DNA of 26,680 nt, from positions 1-26,680 of the forward strand of contig JBBRCX010000065.1 of the NCBI GenBank assembly GCA_038204465.1. The letters are read 5' to 3'. The notes below the pieces were generated by a model. It was given only the letters and a program-made list of their open reading frames with translations, searched no databases and was not told the DNA's origin. Positions 1 through 7,759 of this stretch are shown here, in pieces; position 1 is the stretch's first letter; the number at the start of each line of letters is the position of its first letter. The stretch is from JBBRCX01 sp038204465 (lineage in GTDB: Bacteria; Planctomycetota; Phycisphaerae; Tepidisphaerales; Tepidisphaeraceae). Position numbers and translations under genes: made by a program.

Positions 1-55
1 GCAGTTGTGGCTGAGCCCATTCCTGTCATTCGCAGTTCATGCTTCGGAGTATCCC

Positions 56-463
56 ATGGTCCGTCTGAGCCAGAAGTTCGAGTTTTCCGCGACTCACCGG
101 CTGCACAACCCGACGCTATCGGAGGAGGAGAACTGCCGCACATTCGGCAAGTGCAACAACCCGCATGGCCACGGGCATAATTATGAGGTGCAGGTGACGC
201 TGGCGGGCAAACCGGACGCGAAGGGAGTGCTGGTCGAGATCCCGCTCTTCGAGCGGCTCGTCGCCAGCACTGTGATCGACAAGTTCGATCACAAGAACCT
301 CAACGTCGAATTGCCCGAGTTTCGCGAGCTGATTCCAACGGTGGAAAACATCGCAATGACCATCTATCGGCTGCTTAAGCCGAAGTTTGCCGACGCGAGC
401 GCCAGGCTGGTCGCGATAACGGTGTGGGAGACGCCGAAGACGTGGTGCGAGTATTCGGAGTAG
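56..463 (+). CDS. 6-pyruvoyl-tetrahydropterin synthase / QueD family protein
   Basis: This 135-residue protein belongs to the PTPS/QueD fold family, zinc enzymes acting on dihydroneopterin triphosphate in pterin or queuosine-precursor synthesis. The zinc ligands are visible as His14 (in SATHRL) and His39/His41 (in NPHGHGHNYE). A catalytic-type Cys33 sits in FGKCNNP, spaced as in the mammalian PTPS (Cys42, His48, His50). A DHKNL motif near residue 77 and a Glu in the late VWETP motif complete the usual active site. The ATG at 56 is preceded by GGAG with 5-base spacing and gives the family's normal length; the frame stays open to position 5, so a longer start is possible. The FGKCNNP form resembles eukaryotic PTPS more than typical QueD. 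Whether it serves pterin or deazapurine synthesis cannot be decided, because no other gene of either pathway is nearby. Confidence 0.9.
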   Translation: MVRLSQKFEFSATHRLHNPTLSEEENCRTFGKCNNPHGHGHNYEVQVTLAGKPDAKGVLVEIPLFERLVASTVIDKFDHKNLNVELPEFRELIPTVENIAMTIYRLLKPKFADASARLVAITVWETPKTWCEYSE

Positions 464-504
464 AGGACCCTCGCGAGGCGTCGTTGCGATTGTGACCCCG
501 TTGC

Positions 505-1377
505 TCAGACTCCCTGGACTCGCGCCAACAAAGGTAGCGGCGCAACACCGCTGACGTAGGACCTGCGCAATTCTGTGGGGGAGTGTCCGTACGCCTGCTT
601 CACGCAGCGCGAGAAATGGAATGGGCTGGAGAAGCCGCATAGTCGCGCGATTTCGGCGATGGAATAGTTGCTGCGTGAAAGCAGGATTGCGGCCCGGTCG
701 ATGCGGGCGCGGCGGACGGTTTCGACCGGGGTACGGCCCGTCGCGGATTTGAACAGCCGGCAGAGGTGCTCGCGCGTGACGCAGGCGACGTCCGCCAGTT
801 CCTCCAGATCAATTCGGGCCGCGGCGTCGGCATCGAGGCGACGGACGATGTGCCGCACGGCCTTCTCCACCGCATCCGGCAGCGCGGCGCTGGGAACGTC
901 GGCGGCGCTGGTCTGCCCGGTGACATAGCACAACAGGAGGTGAGCGACGGTTGTTTCCCACAGCATGCGCTGCATGGGACTTGGCGCGGGATCGGTCGGC
1001 TTGAAGCTCAGCAGGTGGCGAAACATCGGGGCCAGGATGTCGCCCTCGAGCGGTGCGCGGACGAGAGGCCATTCGTTTTGCAAAGGCCAGCCGGCGGGCA
1101 CGCTCGTGATGTTGAAATGGAAGAAGCCGTGACGGGTGCGCTGCTGCGTGTCCCAGCGGAAGAAATCTGTTTCATTCGGCGCCGGCAGCGGCCGGCAAAG
1201 CAGCACCGACCCCGCGGGCGCCGGCACCGTCGTGCTGCCCCAGCGATACTCGGCATTCCCTTCGATGATCCAGACGAACTCGTAGTCGCGCAGCAGGCGC
1301 GGGCCATAGGTTGCGCCGGGCGGATAGGTGGCCAGGCCGACGGCCGTCGGCAGTGAGAGTTCGAGGCCGCGAAGCAT
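505..1377 (-). CDS. AraC-family transcriptional regulator
   Basis: This 290-residue protein has an N-terminal cupin-like ligand-sensing region (about residues 15-100, with the DYEFVWIIEG and AGSVLLCRP stretches typical of AraC sensor domains). The C-terminal AraC/XylS domain (about 185-280) has two helix-turn-helix units. The second HTH shows the hallmark IAEIARLCGFSSPFHFSRC followed by GHSPTELRR. It is encoded downstream of, and in the same direction as, the xylose isomerase gene, 195 bases away, so a role in sugar control is plausible but inferred. It converges with the pterin gene over a 41-base gap. No strong Shine-Dalgarno is visible before the ATG. Confidence 0.93.
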   Translation of the reverse strand: MLRGLELSLPTAVGLATYPPGATYGPRLLRDYEFVWIIEGNAEYRWGSTTVPAPAGSVLLCRPLPAPNETDFFRWDTQQRTRHGFFHFNITSVPAGWPLQNEWPLVRAPLEGDILAPMFRHLLSFKPTDPAPSPMQRMLWETTVAHLLLCYVTGQTSAADVPSAALPDAVEKAVRHIVRRLDADAAARIDLEELADVACVTREHLCRLFKSATGRTPVETVRRARIDRAAILLSRSNYSIAEIARLCGFSSPFHFSRCVKQAYGHSPTELRRSYVSGVAPLPLLARVQGV

Positions 1378-1495
1378 TGGGATATTGTTACCGGGAGGGT
1401 GGGAATCGTGAAGAAGTGGATTGGGTTGGGGATTTGTGGAGTGGTGCGGTGCTTGAAATCAGGCGGCGTGGAGTTCGGGAGTGCGGTGTTTTCGG

Positions 1496-1512
1496 ACGGG
1501 CGGGACGCCCGT
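1496..1512. repeat. ACGGGCG-GGA-CGCCCGT hairpin, possible dispersed repeat
   Basis: A perfect 7-bp stem (1496-1502 with 1506-1512) closes on a GGA loop, in the gap between the xylose isomerase stop and the AraC start. The GC-rich gggcgggacgcccgt core followed by gttacggtgggcgg has the look of a dispersed intergenic element; I know similar motifs from planctomycete genomes, but no second copy lies in this window. It lacks a T-run on either strand, so it is not a classical terminator. Confidence 0.45.
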
Positions 1513-1572
1513 GTTACGGTGGGCGGCGCGATCATTTTTGGAAGATTGGTTTGCGGACCAGGAGGGCGGGGC

Positions 1573-2739
1573 TCAGCGGACGCCCATTAGCACCTCGGTC
1601 GTGAGCTGGTCGAGCTTTTCATAGGGGAGCGGTGCGTTGGCGAGCGCGAGGCGGTCGAGGGAGGCATCGAGAAGCTTGCCGGCGTTTTGCGCGCTGTATT
1701 GGCGCGTCAGCTTTGCCAGCGCGGCGTCGTCTTGATTGATCTGCTTCAAGAGGCCCTGGATCTCGGCGTCGGCGTTCCACTTTGCGGCCTTCTCCTTCAG
1801 GATCATGTAGGTCCGCATGCAGCCGCGAGCGAACTCTTTGACGTCTTCGACGTTGCTCTGGCGATAAGCGTGAGCGTCGAAATGGCGCGGGCCGTTGTAG
1901 CGATTGTCTTCGAGCAGTTTCACGAGAAAAAAGGCGTGCTTGAGATTGGCCGAGCCGAAACGGAAGTCCTGATCGTAGCGGCCAAATTCCTGATCGTTCA
2001 GATCGATGTGGAACAGCTTCCCCGCCTCGATGGCGGCCGCAACCTGGTGCACGAAGTTGAGCCCTGCCATGTGCTCGTGGGCCACTTCCGGATTCACGCC
2101 GCACATGTCCGGATGATCGAGCGTCGGGATGAAGGCAAGATAAGAGCCGGTCACCGCAAAATAGATGTGGCCTCGGGGCTCGTTGGGCTTGGCCTCGAAA
2201 GCGAACTTGTAGCCGTACTTCTTCTCGAGCGAATACTCGCACAGGAAATTGACGGCTTCGCGAAAGCGTTTGATGGCGTCGATCGGGTTCTTGGTGGCGT
2301 CGCTCTCGACGCCTTCGCGCCCGCCCCAGAAGACGTAGATCTTGGCGCCGAGCTCCGCGCCGAGGTCCATCGCCCGCATCGTCTTCTGGATGGCGTAGGC
2401 GCGGATGCGGGCGTTGTTGCTGGTAAAGGCGCCGTCCTTGAAAACCGGATCGGTGAAGAGGTTGGTGGTCGCCATGGGGACGGCGAGGCCATTGTCCTTA
2501 CACGCCTTCTTGAAGTCCTTGACGATCTGATCGCGCTGGGAAGGCTCGGCGTCGATGGGGACGAGGTCGTTATCGTGCAGGTTGACGCCATAAGCGCCGA
2601 CCTCGCCGAGCATCTGGGCGATCTGCGTGGGCGACAATTTCTCGCGCGTCGGCTCGCCAAAGGGGTCGCGGCCGATATTGCCGACGGTCCACATGCCAAA
2701 GGTAAACTTCATCTTCGGGTCGGGGTCGTAGGAAGCCAT
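1573..2739 (-). CDS. xylA: Xylose isomerase, class I (actinobacterial type)
   Basis: This enzyme interconverts D-xylose/D-xylulose (and D-glucose/D-fructose) in the cytoplasm. The 388-residue length equals the class I (Streptomyces-type) enzymes, and the N-terminus KFTFGMWTVGNIGRDPFGEP is diagnostic of that class. The catalytic His55 and Asp58 appear in NLHDNDLVP. Metal ligands are seen in the FEAKPNEPRG (Glu), NPEVAHEHMAG (Glu/His), HIDLNDQ (Asp pair) and HFDAHAYR (Asp) motifs. The ATG at 2739 follows GAGG at normal spacing (GAGGCACTC-ATG). The frame continues open upstream to 2964, but that part is not protein-like and is rejected as coding. It is transcribed away from the alanine-racemase-like gene, with about 200 bases between them, and the AraC gene follows it. 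Confidence 0.95.
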   Translation of the reverse strand: MASYDPDPKMKFTFGMWTVGNIGRDPFGEPTREKLSPTQIAQMLGEVGAYGVNLHDNDLVPIDAEPSQRDQIVKDFKKACKDNGLAVPMATTNLFTDPVFKDGAFTSNNARIRAYAIQKTMRAMDLGAELGAKIYVFWGGREGVESDATKNPIDAIKRFREAVNFLCEYSLEKKYGYKFAFEAKPNEPRGHIYFAVTGSYLAFIPTLDHPDMCGVNPEVAHEHMAGLNFVHQVAAAIEAGKLFHIDLNDQEFGRYDQDFRFGSANLKHAFFLVKLLEDNRYNGPRHFDAHAYRQSNVEDVKEFARGCMRTYMILKEKAAKWNADAEIQGLLKQINQDDAALAKLTRQYSAQNAGKLLDASLDRLALANAPLPYEKLDQLTTEVLMGVR

Positions 2740-2937
2740 GAGTGCCTCGATTTTGGAATTTCGATTTCCGATTTTCGATTGAAAGTGGGGATCGTCCCGC
2801 ACATTCTCCCATGCGCAGTCGATGCGCGCTTTTCGGCGCGGGAGTGTCCTCGAAAGGTGAAATTGAATCAAGAATCGAGCCAACCGCCGGCCTTTGTGGA
2901 GGGCGTCCGCTGGACCGGCGAATCGCGAACGGATTGA

Positions 2938-3879
2938 ATGCGTCGCATGCCTGTCAGCCGGCATGTGTCTGTAGAGATTGATCTTGGCCAGATCCGCCGG
3001 AACGCGGAGTCGCTGACGCAGCGGGTAGCGGTTCCTCTTCTGGCGGTCGTTAAAGCGGATGCGTATGGCTTAGGCGCCGGGCGGATCGTGCCGGTCATCG
3101 ATGACCTGGTGAGCGGCTACTGCGTCTTCAGCTTTGCCGAGGCAGCGGATCTGAGGTCGCACTACGGAAGCGCAAAACCGCTTCTGGTGCTGAGTCCGGA
3201 CGGGCCGGAAGATCCGTCTGAGTTCATTGCACAAAACGCCCGTCCAGCCGTGAGCGACGCTAAGCGTGCCGCTTCTCTTGCCGGAGCCCGGCCGGTGCTT
3301 TGCGTGGATACCGGCATGCAGCGTTTCGCCTGCCCGGCGGAGCAGATCGATGCGGTACTGCGCGCGGGCGGTTGCGATGAGGCGTATACGCACGCGACGA
3401 ACCTGGAACAGGTCGAACACTTTAAGGGTTTACTCGGAGGCAGAGGACTTCGGCTGCACGCGGCGGGGTCGTCGCTGCTCGATCGGCCCGCCGCGTGGCT
3501 CGACGCCGTGCGGCCCGGGATGGCGCTCTATCGAGGCGCGGTCCGCGTCAGCACAACGTTGGCCGACGCGCGTCGGTCGAAGGGCGCGGTCGGTTATAGC
3601 GGATTCGAGTCGAGCCATCATGGCGTGATCCTGGCAGGATACTCCAATGGCCTGCGCCGCGGCCCATGCCTGGTGAATGGCGTGCGGCGAAGCGTTCGCG
3701 AAGTAGGCATGCAGTCTGCCTTCGTCGACCTTGGCCCGGATGACAGAGCGGGCGCTGAGGTGGTGCTGCTGGGCGACAACCTGACTCTGGAGGACCTGGC
3801 GCCGGCTTGGCAATCGACGCCGCATGAAGTGCTGCTGAGGATGTGCGGCGTTGGCCTGCGTTTTTATCCCGGCGCCTGA
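2938..3879 (+). CDS. Alanine-racemase-like PLP enzyme, short form
   Basis: This 313-residue protein has the alanine racemase fold-III barrel. VEIDLGQIRRN near the N-terminus is followed by the PLP-binding Lys39 in VVKADAYGLG. Later elements align with Alr: HAAGSS and RPGMALYRGA (canonical RPGIALYG), VGYSGFES (at the place of the VSYGATY segment that carries the second-base Tyr), GYSNG for GYADG, and VVLLGDN for the LLG loop. It is about 50 residues shorter than typical Alr. The GRxxMDQ segment is replaced by VGMQSAFVDLG and the final SRVPR-type motif by GVGLRFYPG. It may therefore be a divergent amino-acid racemase or a decarboxylase-like relative rather than a housekeeping Alr. An alternative ATG lies at 2947. 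It precedes the Rieske oxidoreductase by 76 bases. Confidence 0.8.
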   Translation: MRRMPVSRHVSVEIDLGQIRRNAESLTQRVAVPLLAVVKADAYGLGAGRIVPVIDDLVSGYCVFSFAEAADLRSHYGSAKPLLVLSPDGPEDPSEFIAQNARPAVSDAKRAASLAGARPVLCVDTGMQRFACPAEQIDAVLRAGGCDEAYTHATNLEQVEHFKGLLGGRGLRLHAAGSSLLDRPAAWLDAVRPGMALYRGAVRVSTTLADARRSKGAVGYSGFESSHHGVILAGYSNGLRRGPCLVNGVRRSVREVGMQSAFVDLGPDDRAGAEVVLLGDNLTLEDLAPAWQSTPHEVLLRMCGVGLRFYPGA

Positions 3880-3955
3880 TCCGCGCCCTGGGCTTTTTCC
3901 GGAGATGCGGGTTTGCCCGTTCGCGCCGTGCCGGGCTCACCCTTAAACAGGGGCG

Positions 3956-5500
3956 ATGAAGACCGACAATGGACGCACTGTTTCATATTGGATGGCGTCG
4001 GCGGACACCCCGTCGCGGGGACCGCTGAATGGAGACGTTCGGGCGGACGTATGCATCGTGGGCGCCGGCATCGCGGGACTGACGACCGCATACTTGCTCG
4101 GGCGCGAGGGGAAGAAGGTCGTCGTGCTGGATGACGGTCCGACGGCGGGCGGCGAGACCGCGCGCACGACCGCGCACCTGGTGTTCTATAACGATGATGG
4201 ACTCAGCAAGATCGAAAGCCTTCACGGCACAGAGGGACTGCGGCTGGCGAACGAGAGCCACTCGGCCGCCGTCGACAAGATCGAGCAGGTCGTGCGCGAG
4301 GAGCACATCCGTTGCGACTTTGAGCGCCTGGACGGCTACCTGTTCGTCTCGCCGAACGGTCTGGGCGACGACTTCCTCGAAAAAGAGATCGACGCCGCCC
4401 ATCGCACGGGACTGGGCGATGCACAGTGGGTCGATCGTGCGCCGATCCCGACGTTTGAAACCGGCCGCTGCCTGCGTTACCCGCGCCAAGCGCTTTTCCA
4501 TCCGCTGAAGTATTTCGCCGGTGTTGCCAATGCGATCGAGAAGCTGGGCGGCCGACTCCACAACAACACGCACGCCACCAACATCCAGGGCGGCGCTGCT
4601 GCACGCGTCGAAACCAGCACCGGCGGCGCCGTCTCGGCCGGCAGCATCGTCGTCTGCACCAATACGCCGGTGAATGACCGCGTGACCATCCACACCAAGC
4701 AGTCTCCCTGGCGGACGTACGTCGTCGGTTTCCTGATCCCCAAAGGATCGGTCGCGCGCGCCCTGTACTGGGACACCGAAGACCCCTACCACTACGTGCG
4801 CCCCCACCCAATTGACGGCGACGACGCCCACGAAGTGCTGATCTCCGGCGGCGAAGACCACAGGACCGGCCAGGCCAACGACCCGGACGTGCGGTGGAAG
4901 CGCATCGAAGACTGGACTCGCGAGCGCTTCCCCATGTGCCAGGAAGCGCAGTTCCATTGGTCCGGCCAGACGATGGAGCCGATCGATTGCCTGGCGTATA
5001 TCGGGAAGAACCCGATGGACGAGGACAACGTCTACATTGCCACCGGAGATTCAGGCATGGGGATGACGCACGGCACCATCGCCGGAATCCTGCTGACTGA
5101 CCTGATCATGGGAAGGGAGAATCCATGGGCGAAGCTGTATGACCCGTCACGCATGACCGCCAAGGCCGCCGGCACGTATGCCAAAGACAACCTCACCGTG
5201 GCGGCGCTGTACAGGGACTGGGCGACGCCGGGGCAGGTCGCCTCCAGCAGCGAGATCGCGCCGCGGACGGGCGCGGTATTGCGCCACGGCCTGACGAAGC
5301 TTGCAGTCTATCGGGATGAGAACAACCAGTTGCACGAGTGCTCTGCGGTCTGCCCGCACATGGGCTGCATCGTCCGCTGGAACTACGCCGAGGGCACCTG
5401 GGACTGCCCATGCCATGGGTCGCGCTTCGACGCTTACGGCAAGGTGGTGAACGGCCCGGCCAACAGCGACCTCGCGGCGGCGGAAGCGCCGGTGCGGTAA
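3956..5500 (+). CDS. FAD-dependent oxidoreductase with C-terminal Rieske [2Fe-2S] domain
   Basis: This 514-residue two-domain protein starts with a DAO-type FAD domain: the dinucleotide motif VCIVGAGIAGLTTAYLLG near residue 32, an acidic end to the second strand (VVVLDD), and a C-terminal FAD contact in YIATGDSGMGMTHG. After a linker it carries a Rieske domain (about 425-510). The cluster ligands are Cys466/His468 in CPHMGC and Cys484/His487 in CPCHGS, with the cysteine pair 471/486 placed for the usual disulfide. The arrangement matches the YhfW-like family of FAD/Rieske proteins, whose substrates are largely unknown. No signal peptide or membrane segment is seen. The next gene follows in the same direction after 58 bases. 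Confidence 0.93.
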   Translation: MKTDNGRTVSYWMASADTPSRGPLNGDVRADVCIVGAGIAGLTTAYLLGREGKKVVVLDDGPTAGGETARTTAHLVFYNDDGLSKIESLHGTEGLRLANESHSAAVDKIEQVVREEHIRCDFERLDGYLFVSPNGLGDDFLEKEIDAAHRTGLGDAQWVDRAPIPTFETGRCLRYPRQALFHPLKYFAGVANAIEKLGGRLHNNTHATNIQGGAAARVETSTGGAVSAGSIVVCTNTPVNDRVTIHTKQSPWRTYVVGFLIPKGSVARALYWDTEDPYHYVRPHPIDGDDAHEVLISGGEDHRTGQANDPDVRWKRIEDWTRERFPMCQEAQFHWSGQTMEPIDCLAYIGKNPMDEDNVYIATGDSGMGMTHGTIAGILLTDLIMGRENPWAKLYDPSRMTAKAAGTYAKDNLTVAALYRDWATPGQVASSSEIAPRTGAVLRHGLTKLAVYRDENNQLHECSAVCPHMGCIVRWNYAEGTWDCPCHGSRFDAYGKVVNGPANSDLAAAEAPVR

Positions 5501-5558
5501 TCGTTTGGCGGGGGCAAGAATGCACCGGCGGCAGCATCGGCCGGTATAACTTGCCGGC

Positions 5559-6824
5559 GTGCAACCATCGATGCCGGCGATTTCAGCGGGGCAGATGCGG
5601 CTCGTCCTGGACGTGTCGCGGATGCTGGCGGTCACGTCCGACCTGGACGTGCTGCTCAATCGCATCGCTGAGTCCGTGACGGCGCTGTTGGACTGCGATC
5701 GCGCCAGTATCTTTCTCCACGATCCCAAAGCGGACGAGCTGTGGACGAAGGTGGCGCTTCAGTCGCAGCCGATCCGGATCAACAGCACTGCGGGCATCGT
5801 CGGGGCCGCGTTCAGGTCAAACCAGGTTTTGATCGTCCCCGAGCCGTACAAGGATCCGCGATTCAATCCTGAGCCAGACCGCAGGAGCGGATTCGTCACA
5901 CGAAACATCCTGGCGGCCCCGATGGTGGACATCCGCGACAAGCCCATCGGGGTACTGCAGGCGATCAACAAGAGCAGCGGGTCGTTCATGGAGACGGACG
6001 CGGCGATGCTGCAGTTGCTTGCGGACCAGGCGGGCGTCGCCATCCAGCGGTACCAACTGCAACAGGCGGCGGTTGACTCGACGGCGCTGCGCCGCGAGAT
6101 GGAGCTGGCCAAGCGCGTGCAGGAAGCGATGATTCCGACGCGGAGACCCGATGTGCCGGGCCTGGAGGCGGCGGGATGGACGCGGGCGGCTTCCATCAAT
6201 GGAGGCGACTGCTTCGACCTCTGGAAGCTGCCTGACGGGCGTCTGGGCGTGCTCGTGGCCGACGCAAGCGGGCACGGCATCGCGCCGGCGTTGGTCGTGA
6301 CGCAGACCCGCGCGCTGATCCGCACGCTCTGCGACACCGAGCCGGACCCGATGAAGCTGCTGCTGCGGGTCAACGCCCGGCTGGTGCACGATCTGGATAC
6401 GGGCCGGTTCGTCACGGCATTTCTTTGTTTCGCGTCGGGTGATGGCTGGCTTCACTGGTGCAGTTTCGGGCATGGCCCGCTGATGCTCACGGCGCCGAAC
6501 AGCGCGGCGCGGGAGTTGCAGGCGAATCTGCCGCCGCTGGGGATCGTGAGCGACCCGGTTGGCCAGGCCACCGGGCCGGTGCGGCTGGAGTTGGGCGGAG
6601 CGCTGGTCGTCGCGACCGACGGCATCACGGAAGCGTTCAATCCCGCGGGCGATATGTTTGGGGCTTCGAAAGTGCTGCAAGCGATGAACGGATTCCAGAG
6701 TTCCCTCGACGCCGCCATATCAAGCGTGCAGAAGGCGGTTGCCCAGTGGCAGCAGCGCGATGAGCCGAAGGACGACCAGACATTGGTGATCGTCAAGCGA
6801 GTTTCGCAGGGGCAACGCGAATGA
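5559..6824 (+). CDS. GAF-domain SpoIIE/PP2C-type serine phosphatase
   Basis: This 421-residue signalling protein has an N-terminal GAF sensor (about 20-165, with LLDCDRASIFLHD and GIVGAAFRSNQVLIVP). A short helical linker follows, then an RsbU/SpoIIE phosphatase domain (about 195-415). Metal-binding acidic residues are visible in NGGDCFDLW, LVADASGHGIAPAL, VVATDGITEA and PKDDQTLVI. Such proteins usually dephosphorylate anti-sigma-factor antagonists in partner-switching pathways; no antagonist or RsbW kinase is adjacent. The start is ambiguous: GTG at 5559, without a clear Shine-Dalgarno but 8 bases after a TATAAC box, or ATG at 5571. The stop overlaps the 3' end of the convergent mutarotase gene by 32 bases. 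Confidence 0.92.
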   Translation: MQPSMPAISAGQMRLVLDVSRMLAVTSDLDVLLNRIAESVTALLDCDRASIFLHDPKADELWTKVALQSQPIRINSTAGIVGAAFRSNQVLIVPEPYKDPRFNPEPDRRSGFVTRNILAAPMVDIRDKPIGVLQAINKSSGSFMETDAAMLQLLADQAGVAIQRYQLQQAAVDSTALRREMELAKRVQEAMIPTRRPDVPGLEAAGWTRAASINGGDCFDLWKLPDGRLGVLVADASGHGIAPALVVTQTRALIRTLCDTEPDPMKLLLRVNARLVHDLDTGRFVTAFLCFASGDGWLHWCSFGHGPLMLTAPNSAARELQANLPPLGIVSDPVGQATGPVRLELGGALVVATDGITEAFNPAGDMFGASKVLQAMNGFQSSLDAAISSVQKAVAQWQQRDEPKDDQTLVIVKRVSQGQRE

Positions 6825-7710
6825 TTGCCCGCAGGGTATGGAAGGCGGCCGGCGCAAGCTGCACGGCGTTTTGAGCGGCGTTCGCTGCTTCGACGCATGC
6901 CATGTGCGGCCACTCATCATCGCCAAAATCGGCCATCGCCCTGGCCTTGTTAATCCAGGGATTCCATACGACGGTGGTGTTGGAACCCTCCTTCGAGACT
7001 GAGATCCGCCGGTCCTGAGCCGGGTCGTCGAGGGTGACCGTGTCCTGCGTATCCAGATAGACGCGATCGGTCTCGCCTTCAAAGCGGATTGGCTCAGGTC
7101 CCTGCCGCTTCCGCTTCGTTACGTCAACCTTGTCGAGGTATTCGCGGTTGGCCAGTCCGGTTACCGAAACGCGACGGACGTCGGCGACCGCCAGGTAGGT
7201 GTGAAGCGCTTCCTCGAAGACGATGTGGGTCGAAGAGGTATTGCGAATCTCCAGCGCCAGTTCGAGCGATTCGCCGACGACGATCGTGTAGCGCGCCTCG
7301 AACTCATGGGGCCACCACTTCTGCCCGCTTCCGGGCGGCGCGAGCGACAGCGTCAACGAGACCCGTCCATCACCGAGCCTCTTCGCGGCTTCGACCGCCC
7401 ACAGGGACGTGCGGGCGAATCCGTGGGCCGGCGCCTGGGGGTTGCTCGTAGAGGCGCCGAACCAGGGGAAGATGACCGGCACGCCGCCGCGAATCGGCTT
7501 GTCGGGTTCAAACCAACTCTTGGCGCTGATGAACAGAAGTGGCTTCTGGCCATCCGGCTGAAAGTGCGTGACGTGCGCCCCGTGAAGATAGACGTGCGCC
7601 TGGGCCTGCGCTGTGGTGATCACGGCGTGGGTGAGGCGGCCCTGCCCTTGGTCCCATCGGATCGCGCGATCGGCGTTGAAGTTTGTCCGCAGGTGCTGGG
7701 CGTCTTGCAT
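6793..7710 (-). CDS. D-hexose-6-phosphate mutarotase (YeaD-like aldose 1-epimerase family)
   Basis: This 305-residue cytoplasmic protein matches the glucose-6-phosphate 1-epimerase branch of the galactose mutarotase fold, which equilibrates alpha and beta anomers of hexose 6-phosphates. The catalytic residues are readable: His96 in HGFAR, His170 in FEEALHTYLAV and Glu274 in ACVEAAN. The early RGGVPVIFPWFG motif is typical of the family, and the length is normal. It lies 37 bases downstream of, and co-directional with, the glycosyltransferase gene, so the two could share a transcript. No strong Shine-Dalgarno is seen before the ATG. Confidence 0.92.
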   Translation of the reverse strand: MQDAQHLRTNFNADRAIRWDQGQGRLTHAVITTAQAQAHVYLHGAHVTHFQPDGQKPLLFISAKSWFEPDKPIRGGVPVIFPWFGASTSNPQAPAHGFARTSLWAVEAAKRLGDGRVSLTLSLAPPGSGQKWWPHEFEARYTIVVGESLELALEIRNTSSTHIVFEEALHTYLAVADVRRVSVTGLANREYLDKVDVTKRKRQGPEPIRFEGETDRVYLDTQDTVTLDDPAQDRRISVSKEGSNTTVVWNPWINKARAMADFGDDEWPHMACVEAANAAQNAVQLAPAAFHTLRAIIRVAPAKLA

Positions 7711-7733
7711 GCGATGGTCCCGGGCGAGGGAGG

Positions 7734-7759
7734 AAAGCGCGTCGCGCCTAAGGCGCTTT
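7734..7759. repeat. Inverted repeat across the glycosyltransferase stop codon
   Basis: AAAGCGC (7734-7740) pairs with GCGCTTT (7753-7759), and inside it GCGCC-TAA-GGCGC (7744-7756) forms an alternative hairpin. The structure spans the stop codon of the glycosyltransferase gene, just upstream of the mutarotase start. There is no T-run, so attenuation or mRNA protection is as likely as termination. Confidence 0.35.

Noticed and set aside
469..478. Palindrome CCTCGCGAGG
   Set aside because: A short GC palindrome in a convergent gap, expected by chance at this GC content and without a T-run.
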